Below are positions 9,599-16,993 of a stretch of 33,207 bases of DNA, piece by piece; position 1 is the stretch's first letter; the number at the start of each line of letters is the position of its first letter. The position numbers were made by a program, and so were the translations under genes. This DNA comes from Candidatus Eiseniibacteriota bacterium (GTDB lineage Bacteria > Eisenbacteria > RBG-16-71-46 > CAIMUX01 > WJJG01). Below the pieces are notes generated by a model, which searched no databases, had not been told where the DNA came from, and saw only the letters and a list, made by a program, of their open reading frames with translations. The stretch is from assembly GCA_023129715.1 (NCBI GenBank), contig JAGMBO010000072.1, positions 1 to 33,207 of the forward strand. Reading direction: 5' to 3'.

Positions 9599-9617
9599 GC
9601 GCTGAACGACTCAGCGC
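9599..9617 (-). terminator. Hairpin at the 3' end of the 441-aa gene
   Basis: GCGCTGA and TCAGCGC form a perfect 7-bp stem around ACGAC; the stop codon of the 441-aa gene lies within one arm. No T-run follows on the minus strand. It may attenuate transcription into the 1928-aa gene 120 bp further on. Confidence 0.4.
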
Positions 9618-10936
9618 AGGTGAACGATGCGCATCTCCTGATGCCGCTTCGCATCGGCGACCCTCAGGAGGTAGATCCCTGCGGGAACCTGTTGTCCCCT
9701 CTCGTTCTGGCCGCTCCAGATGAGCCGGAACTCCCCCTGTCCATCGTAGCGGGGCACCGACTCCCAGATGCAGCGCCCGGAGACATCGAAGATGCGCGCC
9801 CACAGGCCACCGGCTCCGGTCCCGCTTGTCGCGGCGCCGCGCAGAGCCAGCGAGACACCTTCGAACCGATGGATCCGGGCGGGATTCGGCCCGATCAAAC
9901 GGAGCTCGAGCAAGCCACTGCCGGCCAGGTCGGCGTCGCTGCCCGGATTGAGCGGCACGTCTTGCCAGGACGCATCGATGATGATCAGCCCGGGATCGAC
10001 CGCCACCGGGTCATAGGGGTCGGTATGGACGTCCCAGACATGCCACGTGTCGAAGAGCACCTCGGTGGAATCGAAGTCGACCTGCGAGGTGAAGTGCAGC
10101 CGGGCGAGTTCTCCGGGGCCGTCGACACACAGGCCCGGGCCCAGCAGCACGCCTTCGATCCGCAGCAAGGTGGGACTCTCTTCGACCGTGTACCACCAGA
10201 GCGACGGCTCGGGATCTCCGGTCAGGAGACTCCCCGCCAGGGCGGAGTCGAAAACCACTTTCGTATTGTCGTACTCGAGGAAGACCTGGAAGCCCCGCAG
10301 GCTGTCGACCGAATCGATTTCCATCGAGATCGTGCAGGGATAGCCGTCGCCGAGCACATACTTCGGGTCGGGATCGAAGAAGAGCAGCGCTGCCGGATTG
10401 GCGATGAAGCGACCATCCCGGGTCACATCAGCCGGAATCGGCGCCCCCTCGCAGTCACGCAGGACCGCCTCCTCGAAATGCAAGGGCGACTCCCCTTGCG
10501 TCTCGCGCGCGGCAAAGGTCAGGCGCAGGATTTCCCCGGGCGCGGCCACACATTCGTCCACCGGGATGATGAAGCCCTCGATGCGCACCTCGTCGCCCTG
10601 GTCGTCGACCGACCAGTAGAGCCCATGGGGGGACGTATAGTCGGCGAACAACTGGCCCCGCAGGGCGCCAACGAACTCGACCAGTGAAGAATCGTAGGAA
10701 ACCACAACTTCAAACCCGCGCAGGCTGTCGAGATCGGCGACCTCGATGCCCACGGTGAATTCCTCAGGGTACGTGGCGTAGGCGATCTCGGGGTCGAAGA
10801 AAACCTCGACCGCCTGCGCTTCACTCCCCAGCAGGCAGAGCACTGCCACAAGGGGAACGAAGATGAACGCCCGGGAGCACCGCCGCCACCCTTCCGAGCC
10901 ACGCGACATCGACTGCAGAGATCCCTGCACGCTCAT
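9611..10936 (-). CDS. Secreted protein with two cohesin-like domains and a FlgD-like C-terminal domain
   Basis: A 441-aa exported protein. The signal segment is at about residues 20-42 (AFIFVPLVAVLCLLG, then SEAQA). Two cohesin-like modules follow at ~41-181 and ~183-319. Each has the DSLRGFEVVVSYDSS / DSLRGFQVFLEYDNT strand and a GEILRLTF / GELARLHF strand, so the pair probably arose by internal duplication. Residues ~336-441 are a FlgD-like Ig domain (IGPNPAR, IFDVSGRCIWE, GIYLLRVA). It has no dockerin-like segment, unlike its two large neighbours, so it could act as a docking partner for them (inference). The ATG at 10936 has GGGAGG six bases upstream; an in-frame ATG at 10963 lies before that site and is less likely. 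Only 60 bp separate it from the 962-aa gene, which suggests one transcript. Confidence 0.87.
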   Translation of the reverse strand: MSVQGSLQSMSRGSEGWRRCSRAFIFVPLVAVLCLLGSEAQAVEVFFDPEIAYATYPEEFTVGIEVADLDSLRGFEVVVSYDSSLVEFVGALRGQLFADYTSPHGLYWSVDDQGDEVRIEGFIIPVDECVAAPGEILRLTFAARETQGESPLHFEEAVLRDCEGAPIPADVTRDGRFIANPAALLFFDPDPKYVLGDGYPCTISMEIDSVDSLRGFQVFLEYDNTKVVFDSALAGSLLTGDPEPSLWWYTVEESPTLLRIEGVLLGPGLCVDGPGELARLHFTSQVDFDSTEVLFDTWHVWDVHTDPYDPVAVDPGLIIIDASWQDVPLNPGSDADLAGSGLLELRLIGPNPARIHRFEGVSLALRGAATSGTGAGGLWARIFDVSGRCIWESVPRYDGQGEFRLIWSGQNERGQQVPAGIYLLRVADAKRHQEMRIVHLR

Positions 10937-10996
10937 TGCGTTCCTCCCATTCGCTGCGTTCATCCAGTCACCATCGCTCTGCGCACCGCCCCGTTC

Positions 10997-13885
10997 CTAC
11001 CGCACGACCATCAGGCGATGCGTCTGTTCATGTTCTCCCGTCTGTAGGCGGTAGAAGTAGACCCCAGGCTCGACGAACCGGCTGCCCGCGCGCCGGCCAT
11101 CCCACGAGACTCGATGGACTCCCGGCGGCAAAGGGCCTTCGTGAAGGCGTTCGACCCACCGCCCCGCCGTATCGAAAACATCGATGCGCACGCGCTGCGC
11201 TTCCGGCAGGGTGAACGTGATCTGTGCCCGGCCGCTGGTCGGATTCGGTTCGACGCGCACGTTCAGAGACCCGCAGGCAGATCGATTCGGCTCGCCCAGT
11301 CCCTGGGGATCCCAGGATCCGGCCAGATCCACATTTCCGATGCCGCGGGCCTCGAAACCACTGATGACGACGTCCGTCGCCCCGAGCCCTGGCTCGAAAG
11401 TACCCACCGCCGGGTCGCTCCCGGCATCGCGCAAGCGGAAGCGGGCGACGGCGTGGATCCCCCCGGCCGCGGTGCTCCCACCAAGAGCCACGGCATCGAG
11501 TGCGATCCGCGCGCGCGACTCATCCCGCGCCACCAGGAACGTGCTCTCGAGCCCCGACCAGAACTCGCCTTCCGTCGCCCCGACCCACTCGAGCGCGGCG
11601 CCGTAGGCCAGCTCGACACTCGCCCCCACGAGACAACCGGGGTTGTCGCGCAAGCGCACGGTGACCTCGACCTGGCGGCCGTTGCGCTGCACATCGGCGG
11701 AGGCCAGCAGGCTGCCGCTGCAGGATCCCGGATCCGGCCCGTCCCGCTTGCCGGCCTGGGCGTTGTAGTTCAGGGCCAGCATGATCAGGTCTTCGAATTG
11801 GATGACATTGTCGGTCGTCGGCCGACTCTTGCGGCCGTAGTCGGTCGTCGGACCGATATCGCAGACGTTGTTGTAGTCCGGATCCCCCTCGCTCATCCCA
11901 TAGGCAAGACTGAGCACGAGGACATCGTAGATATCGACGACGTACAAACCGCCCACGGTGAAATCCCCGAGCCAGTAGCAGAGAGATGCATCGTGTGCCT
12001 CGGGATGAGCCCATGAGTTGTTGTCCACGGCATCGTAGGTGAAGGCCGTGTAGTAGTAGTAGTCGCGGACCGCCGGGTGATCGACGTGCTCGGTTCCGGT
12101 TCCGTCGTAGACCTCTTGCCACCCGGCGGCGATCGCCTCACTCGGACTGGACGGCCAAGCGGGTGCGCTGCCCGCGCCGGGTGGGTCGTCGTATTCGGGG
12201 TAGTTCCCGAAGCCCAGGCGATAGATCCGCACCCCGGCGAAGTCCTCGCTTGGATTGACCCAGGAGAGATCGACACTTAGATCGACATTGGCCGTGATCT
12301 CGGCCTCGAAGGATGTCACGTTCGCCGGACGCGTCGTATCGATGGTGAATGGGCCGTGCGTGGTGACCGCGCTGCAGTTCCACAGCCAGTCACAGGCGAC
12401 GATGTGGAAGTACCACTCACCATCCGGCACATCTTGGAACCAGTGGCGATAGGCCGCGGAATCGGGCGACCAGGGAGTAAACCAGTCGTAGCTCCCGCCG
12501 CGCGGGTCCGGCGCCCCGCCGTGGTCATGGTCGAGGATCAAGTAGAAGCCCCGCATCCCCACCGGACAGGTGCCCCGGTCGTTCACTGTGAGCCAATCGG
12601 CCCGATAGTCGTTGTTCGCGCTCGTGCTGCCTTCGGCGTGACTGCTGCTCGTCAGCACCGGCGCGAGCGGCGGAGTGATGTCATGCGAAGCCTGGCCGTC
12701 GACATAGACCGCCGCCAGGGGGGCATTGTCCGGGTCGCGGAGTTGACACTCGACTTCGTCCAAGTCGAGGGACACACAACAGTCGTGGGTTTCCTGCCCG
12801 GCCGCGACGGCAAATGTGAACTCCGCCAGCGTCCCGCTGCCCCCCGCGCCGGGCGTGGCGCCGAGAATGACCCAATCGGCGATCGCCCACCCGGCGGCGT
12901 TGTCGATCAGCGACTCGAAGTGGTTCTCCTCTCCGGCAAGGAGGGTTCCCGGCGCCACCGAGAGAACCTGCACGCATTCCGGGGGGAAGCGGATCAACAG
13001 GTGCGCGCCACGGACACCCGGCGAGAGCCCGCCACCGTCGTCGTAGATGACCTGGACGGCGCCGGTGTCATAGTCGGGCTGCTCTGAAAACCAAACGACA
13101 TCGGGACTCAGGTAGATGAAGCGATCGCCCTCCAGGCCGGCGGCACCCACCGATACGGCGTCGACATACATCGTGCCGCTGATCGACCGCTCCCCACCGA
13201 GCTTGATCCCGATTTCACGCAGATCTCCGGGGTCGGCCAGAGCTGCGAGATCCAGGGCGAGCACGCTCCATCCATGGGCGAGCCTCTGCATTCCGCCGTC
13301 AGACCAAACCTCCCCAGCCCCGGAGCGCGCATAGAGCCATCCCTGGACGGGATCCTCGGGGTGGCTGAAGCCGGGATTGTAGACGCGCAGGCGCAACGCA
13401 TCGCCGGCAACCGCACCGATGCTGCCATGGTGCCCAAAGGGCCAGGAGCCGGTGTAGTCGAGATGCTGTTCGTAGCCGGCCGGCCAGCCGCTCTGTTCGT
13501 GCGTATAGCGATCTTCGGACTGAACGTAGACGGCATCCAGCCAGGCATGCGCCGGATCGCCGGCGTCGTCGACGCCCTCCAGATGCAGCCCGACGGCGAA
13601 GGCGCCGCTACCATCGCCGACCGGATCGCCCCCCGGGGCCCATGGGTAGCGGGTAGCATCATCCCAACCTTCGGGGACGAAGGGCGCATATGGGCGCACC
13701 GCCTCGATTCCGGAGAGACCATCCGTGCGTCCGACGTATTGCAGGATCCATCCCTGACCGTCGGCCGAGAAGTCGAAGAGGGCCGCATCGGAAACCTGTG
13801 CCGGGGTTCCCCTCGGAATGGCCAGGGTGCCCAACACAAGGAAAACGACAACGAGGCCAACCTTCGGGGTCCGCGATTCCACCAC
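10997..13885 (-). CDS. Secreted modular protein: jelly-roll-like head, cohesin-, Ig-, FN3-, dockerin- and FlgD-like modules
   Basis: A 962-aa exported protein. The signal segment is VGLVVVFLVLGTLA near the N-terminus. Residues ~30-250 resemble a carbohydrate-binding jelly roll (LFDFSADGQGW, LHLEGVDD, GTMYVDAVSVG), probably ligand-binding by analogy. A cohesin-like module (~259-405), an Ig-like domain (~405-519) and an FN3-like domain with YPEY (~519-638) follow. Then come a degenerate dockerin-like segment (~637-712: DIYDVLVLSLAYG, CDIGPTTDYG, FEDLIMLALNYN), a second cohesin-like module (~725-865) and the FlgD-like end (~868-962: VEPNPTSG, VFDTAGRWVERL, GVYFYRLQ). I chose the GTG at 13885 because GGGGAGG ends five bases before it; the adjacent GTG at 13882 and one at 13936 are alternatives. 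It is the first gene of the minus-strand block, facing a 557-bp divergent gap. No catalytic residues were identified. Confidence 0.87.
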   Translation of the reverse strand: MVESRTPKVGLVVVFLVLGTLAIPRGTPAQVSDAALFDFSADGQGWILQYVGRTDGLSGIEAVRPYAPFVPEGWDDATRYPWAPGGDPVGDGSGAFAVGLHLEGVDDAGDPAHAWLDAVYVQSEDRYTHEQSGWPAGYEQHLDYTGSWPFGHHGSIGAVAGDALRLRVYNPGFSHPEDPVQGWLYARSGAGEVWSDGGMQRLAHGWSVLALDLAALADPGDLREIGIKLGGERSISGTMYVDAVSVGAAGLEGDRFIYLSPDVVWFSEQPDYDTGAVQVIYDDGGGLSPGVRGAHLLIRFPPECVQVLSVAPGTLLAGEENHFESLIDNAAGWAIADWVILGATPGAGGSGTLAEFTFAVAAGQETHDCCVSLDLDEVECQLRDPDNAPLAAVYVDGQASHDITPPLAPVLTSSSHAEGSTSANNDYRADWLTVNDRGTCPVGMRGFYLILDHDHGGAPDPRGGSYDWFTPWSPDSAAYRHWFQDVPDGEWYFHIVACDWLWNCSAVTTHGPFTIDTTRPANVTSFEAEITANVDLSVDLSWVNPSEDFAGVRIYRLGFGNYPEYDDPPGAGSAPAWPSSPSEAIAAGWQEVYDGTGTEHVDHPAVRDYYYYTAFTYDAVDNNSWAHPEAHDASLCYWLGDFTVGGLYVVDIYDVLVLSLAYGMSEGDPDYNNVCDIGPTTDYGRKSRPTTDNVIQFEDLIMLALNYNAQAGKRDGPDPGSCSGSLLASADVQRNGRQVEVTVRLRDNPGCLVGASVELAYGAALEWVGATEGEFWSGLESTFLVARDESRARIALDAVALGGSTAAGGIHAVARFRLRDAGSDPAVGTFEPGLGATDVVISGFEARGIGNVDLAGSWDPQGLGEPNRSACGSLNVRVEPNPTSGRAQITFTLPEAQRVRIDVFDTAGRWVERLHEGPLPPGVHRVSWDGRRAGSRFVEPGVYFYRLQTGEHEQTHRLMVVR

Positions 13886-13979
13886 AGGCACCTCCCCGGC
13901 AGTGTTGCCGCTCGACAGCAGGTTGATCACAGTCACACCGAGGGCATCGGGCAGCAGGAGAATCCTACCGACACCCGTA

Positions 13980-13993
13980 GTCAGGGCCCTGAC
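13980..13993. promoter_or_regulatory. Perfect 14-bp palindrome, possible operator
   Basis: GTCAGGGCCCTGAC is perfectly self-complementary and lies about 95 bp upstream of the 962-aa secreted-protein start, where a promoter would be expected. The symmetry and position fit a dimeric regulator site, but no regulator gene is present in the window. Confidence 0.3.
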
Positions 13994-14343
13994 GGCAGAA
14001 CGATTGTCCGAGGATCACCTGTTGCGATCCGCAATTGCTTGCGTCCGCTCAGACTTGAGAGACTTGCAGGAGCCGCACATCCGGCTGAGTCAACACGTAC
14101 CGCCGCGCCTGCATGTCATCTGCCCTGAGGCAAGGGGAGCCATCGCATCCATTGCGCCGATGTCGAGCACTGCGATGCCGTATGCGATGAAGTCACTCCT
14201 AGATCACTCGCCTCGTCCACAGGCTGCTCGTCACAAGGTCGATCTGCAGCATCAGTGACTCATCGATCGCCATTATAGCAAGTGCCTGCACAGGATGCAA
14301 GGGTCAGCCTCTCTGGATGTTGCTGCCAACGCACTTGCCCCCA

Positions 14344-14370
14344 CCGGGCCGGCGGCGTAGGCTGGCCCGG
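14344..14370 (+). other. Strong leader hairpin upstream of the disulfide oxidoreductase gene
   Basis: CCGGGCCGGC and GCTGGCCCGG form a 10-bp stem (one G-U pair as RNA) around GGCGTAG, ending 72 bp before the start codon. It could be a 5' UTR structure or a terminator blocking upstream transcription. No U-tract follows. Confidence 0.45.
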
Positions 14371-14391
14371 CGGCGACTCTGGCGCGGCCGC

Positions 14392-14424
14392 ACAAACCTG
14401 TTCGTAGGGTGTACAAACCTATTC
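14392..14424 (+). repeat. Direct repeat ACAAACCTrTTC, 21-bp spacing
   Basis: ACAAACCTGTTC (14392-14403) and ACAAACCTATTC (14413-14424) differ at one base. They are spaced by 21 bp, two helical turns, and end just before the Shine-Dalgarno of the disulfide oxidoreductase gene. The spacing suits a regulator bound on one face of the DNA, or a repeated RNA motif. The function is unknown. Confidence 0.4.
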
Positions 14425-14442
14425 TTGAAGGAGGATGCTGCG

Positions 14443-15093
14443 ATGGGCCTGCTCAAGCCTCAGGATAAGTCCCGCGTAGCAAAGCAACTCGCCGAGCTGA
14501 AGGGCGACGTCACCCTGGTGATGTTCACCCAGAGCACGGAGTGCCAGTTCTGCGAGATGACCCGCGAGATGGTCACGGAAGTTGCGGAAGTCTCCCCGAA
14601 GCTCCATCTGGAGGTCCATGACTTCGTTGCCGATGCAGCGCTTGCCAAGGAGTATGGGATCGAGAAGATCCCCGCGATCGTCCTTCTAGGCGAGCGGGAT
14701 CAAGGCATCCGCTTCTACGGCATCCCCGCCGGCTATGAGTTCGCCAGTTTCATCGATGCGATCCTCACTGTCGGCGGGCAGACTCCCGAACTGCCCCCCG
14801 AGGCCAACGATCTGCTGAGCCGCATCGAAAAGCCGGTGGATCTCCAGGTCATGGTCACCCCCACCTGTCCCTACTGCCCGGCGGCGGTCCGCGTGGCCCA
14901 CCGGCTTGCTCTGGCCAGCGACCAGATCACCGGCGCGATGGTCGAGATCTCGGAGTTCCCCCAGCTCGCGATCAAGTACGGTGTCCAGGGCGTTCCCATG
15001 ACCGTGATCAATGAAACGCACAAGCTCGCCGGAGCGCAGTCCGAAACCAACGTGCTCGAGGAGATCTTGAAGGCGCTGGAGTCCTCACCCTAG
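14443..15093 (+). CDS. Protein disulfide oxidoreductase with two glutaredoxin/thioredoxin folds
   Basis: A 216-aa cytoplasmic thiol-disulfide oxidoreductase of the PDO (glutaredoxin-like, two-domain) family; family members are of similar size. The N-terminal fold has CQFC (Cys34, Cys37) after VMFTQSTE, and the C-terminal fold has CPYC (Cys142, Cys145) after VMVTPT. The cis-proline loops are EKIPAIV and QGVPMTV. CPYC is the classic glutaredoxin active site, so the second domain is probably the main catalytic one. Such proteins reduce or shuffle disulfides and can receive electrons from a thioredoxin-reductase-like enzyme; none is encoded here. There is no signal peptide. The ATG at 14443 follows GGAGG by eight bases; the frame is open upstream but without homology. 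The stop overlaps the stop of the FetB-like gene on the other strand by four bases, so the two genes are convergent. Confidence 0.93.
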   Translation: MGLLKPQDKSRVAKQLAELKGDVTLVMFTQSTECQFCEMTREMVTEVAEVSPKLHLEVHDFVADAALAKEYGIEKIPAIVLLGERDQGIRFYGIPAGYEFASFIDAILTVGGQTPELPPEANDLLSRIEKPVDLQVMVTPTCPYCPAAVRVAHRLALASDQITGAMVEISEFPQLAIKYGVQGVPMTVINETHKLAGAQSETNVLEEILKALESSP

Positions 15094-15899
15094 CCGCGCC
15101 GGCGAATCGCTTCCGCCAAGAGCTGATGCCGCTGATTGAACAGCCGGCGATAGACGAGCATGGCCATACCGATGCTTCCCAGGGCAGTCCCGGCCGCCAG
15201 CATGAACATGATCATGATCTGATACCTGACCGCAACCACCGGATCGGCGCCGGCGAGGATCTGACCGGTCATCATGCCCGGCAAGGAGACGATACCGACG
15301 ACGGTCATCGAGTTGACGATCGGGATCATGCCGCGCCGAACGGCATCGGCGATCGGGCCGCGGGCCGCTTCCCAGCGCGTGGCCCCGAGGGCCAGCTCCA
15401 TCTCCACTTCCCCCCGGCGCTCCGTCAAGGTCTCGAGCAGGTGATCGACGCTCAGGGAGATCGCATTCATCGTGTTGCCCAGCACCATACCGAGCAGAGG
15501 CACGAGGTAGTGCGGCTCATACCAGGGGCGCACGCCGATGATCACGGCGGTCGCGGTGATCGTTGTGATCAAGCCGGAGGTAACCAGGGTCAGAAAGGCC
15601 CGCCAGCCGATTCCAGCGAGCGAGCGGCGGGGACGCCGGATCGCGGCGTGGGTGGCCCCGGCAACCATCAGCATGACGATCGGAGCTAGGGCCAAGAGGC
15701 TGCGCGCAGCGAAGACCCACTCGAGCACGTAGCCGATCAAGAGGAGTTGGACCACCGTGCGCAGGGAGGCAATCGCCAGCCGCCGCTCGATGCGCAGCTT
15801 CATCAGCAGGCTGATGACACCGGCAACGACCACCAGCCCGGCAGCGACGGCGAGGTCTTCCCACCCAAGGGCGATCGGTGAACCAGGGGTGCTACCCAT
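15090..15899 (-). CDS. fetB: FetB-like ABC transporter permease (UPF0014 family)
   Basis: A 269-aa inner-membrane permease of the FetB/YbbM family. The E. coli FetAB pair is linked to iron export and resistance to oxidative stress; the substrate here is inferred from the family. About seven hydrophobic segments are visible, for example LAVAAGLVVVAGVISLL, LLALAPIVMLMVAG and MIMFMLAAGTALGSIGMAML. The conserved family stretches LGMVLGNTMNAISL, ALGATRWEA and SLPGMMTGQILAGADP are present, the middle one being the probable coupling helix. The ATG at 15899 overlaps the end of fetA by eight bases and has GGGAGG six bases upstream, so the two are translationally coupled. The 3' end overlaps the convergent disulfide oxidoreductase gene. 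Confidence 0.93.
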   Translation of the reverse strand: MGSTPGSPIALGWEDLAVAAGLVVVAGVISLLMKLRIERRLAIASLRTVVQLLLIGYVLEWVFAARSLLALAPIVMLMVAGATHAAIRRPRRSLAGIGWRAFLTLVTSGLITTITATAVIIGVRPWYEPHYLVPLLGMVLGNTMNAISLSVDHLLETLTERRGEVEMELALGATRWEAARGPIADAVRRGMIPIVNSMTVVGIVSLPGMMTGQILAGADPVVAVRYQIMIMFMLAAGTALGSIGMAMLVYRRLFNQRHQLLAEAIRRRG

Positions 15900-16587
15900 C
15901 GCCCACCTCCCGGGATCCAGCGGCCTCGCGGTCGCCCCCGCCGGGGGCGATCATGTAGGGCTGCAGGTCCAGGACCCGGTCGCAGAGCCGATGCGCCTGA
16001 TGCCGGTCGTGCGTGACGACCAGCGCCCCGAGCCCTTGCCCGCGGGCCTCGGCAACGAGTCGCTCTTCGACCAGCTCCACCGACTCGGGATCGAGCGCGC
16101 TGGTCGGCTCATCCAGCAGAAGGATGGCGGGCTCGAGGAGCAACGCGCGCACCAAGGCCACCCGCTGCTGCTGTCCCTGGGAGAGGGACCTCGCCGGCTG
16201 GTCGAGACGGCGGGCGCCGAGGCCGAAGGCTTCGAGCAGCTCGGCGGCCCGAGCCGCGGGCCAGGGTGTAGCGCCGGCCGTGCGGTAGGTGAACGGCTTC
16301 TCGAGATTGAAGCGGACGGTCTCATCGAAGAGGATCGGCCGCTGGTCGACGAGCACGACCTGGCGGCGGTAGGCGGGCCAGCCGAAGGTCTCCGGCGGGC
16401 GGCCGTGCAGGAGGATCTCCCCCGCACAGGGATCGATCAACCCGGCAACGGCGCGCAAGAGGGTCGTCTTTCCGCAACCGGACGGTCCCGTGAGCGCGAC
16501 GCGCTCGCCCTCTCCCAGCTCGAGACTCAGGCCCGCGAACAGGCGCACGCCACCGGCTTCGACTGCGATATCGGCAACTCTCAGCAA
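15892..16587 (-). CDS. fetA: FetA-like ABC transporter ATP-binding protein
   Basis: A 231-aa ATPase subunit partnering the FetB-like permease. Walker A is GPSGCGKTT, the Q-loop VLVDQRP, the signature SLSQGQQQR, Walker B ILLLDEPTSALD and the H-loop VVTHDRHQ. Size and order match FetA/YbbL (about 225 aa). The LSQGQ signature, in place of LSGGQ, is a common variant of the class. I chose the TTG at 16587, four bases after GGAGG; a CTG at 16584 with seven-base spacing is an alternative. The frame is open further upstream, but that part is low-complexity and lacks homology. It shares a transcript with fetB and is divergent from the acyl-CoA operon. A run of nine G lies just before the Shine-Dalgarno. 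Confidence 0.92.
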   Translation of the reverse strand: MLRVADIAVEAGGVRLFAGLSLELGEGERVALTGPSGCGKTTLLRAVAGLIDPCAGEILLHGRPPETFGWPAYRRQVVLVDQRPILFDETVRFNLEKPFTYRTAGATPWPAARAAELLEAFGLGARRLDQPARSLSQGQQQRVALVRALLLEPAILLLDEPTSALDPESVELVEERLVAEARGQGLGALVVTHDRHQAHRLCDRVLDLQPYMIAPGGGDREAAGSREVGDG

Positions 16588-16599
16588 GAAACCTCCGCG

Positions 16600-16608
16600 C
16601 CCCCCCCC
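16600..16608. repeat. Nine-base C/G homopolymer before fetA
   Basis: Nine consecutive C on the plus strand (G on the fetA sense strand) end four bases before the GGAGG of fetA. Such tracts are prone to slippage and to assembly error. Confidence 0.6.
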
Positions 16609-16756
16609 GTCCGGGCACCCGGCCCGGATGGAGACCATTCTGCGCGGGCGAAGCCCCCGGGTCCACCCCCGCGAATCGCACGCTCCCACTCGCTTCCGCT
16701 CGCTGCGGATCGTCTGGCGGGCCACGAACAGTGTTGACGCAGGGCAGGCAAGGTCC

Positions 16757-16815
16757 CGGGGTCCGGGGTCCCAGGGTCCCAGGGTCCCGGGGCCCCGGGG
16801 CACCGGGCTCCTGGG
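16757..16815. repeat. Degenerate 8-bp tandem array (CRGGGTCC type), G4-capable
   Basis: About seven tandem units of roughly 8 bp, such as CGGGGTCC, CAGGGTCC (twice), CGGGGCCC and CGGGGCAC. The unit is nearly palindromic (GGGTCCC), so both strands carry regular runs of three or four G with 3-5-base spacers, which fits the usual G-quadruplex pattern. It sits about midway between fetA and the acyl-CoA operon. Confidence 0.65.
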
Positions 16816-16993
16816 CGCACAACGCGTTTGTCTGCAATTCGTTGGCGGAGGCGCGCGGAGCTGGTCTGAAACAAATGCACTAGATTGCGAAACTTCATGC
16901 CACAATGGCTGGGTTTCGCGCGACAATACTCCGCTCGCGTCAGCGAGCCACAGTCCGCGTGGTCGGCGGATGCGGGTCAATGGAGCAGGATCG

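Larger units (their letters stand above)
13886..14442. other. Divergent intergenic region
   Basis: A gap of 557 bp between the secreted-protein block (-) and the disulfide oxidoreductase gene (+). Apart from the palindrome, hairpin and direct repeats listed separately I see no gene. A weak TATAGC box near 14274 lacks a clear -35 partner. A second small inverted repeat, TTGCG-ATC-CGCAA, lies at 14022-14034. Confidence 0.5.
16588..16993. other. Divergent intergenic region between fetA and the acyl-CoA operon
   Basis: A gap of 406 bp with no supportable gene. It holds the G/C homopolymer near fetA and the GGGTCCC-type repeat array listed separately. I could not identify a convincing -35/-10 pair for either direction. 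Confidence 0.5.

Noticed and set aside
16757-16815. CRISPR array
   Set aside because: The units are only about 8 bp and contiguous, without spacers.
16490-16993. N-terminal extension of the acetyl-CoA hydrolase/GNAT protein
   Set aside because: The frame is open back to 16490 but crosses the GGGTCCC array and the fetA start region. Homology and a ribosome site begin at 16994.
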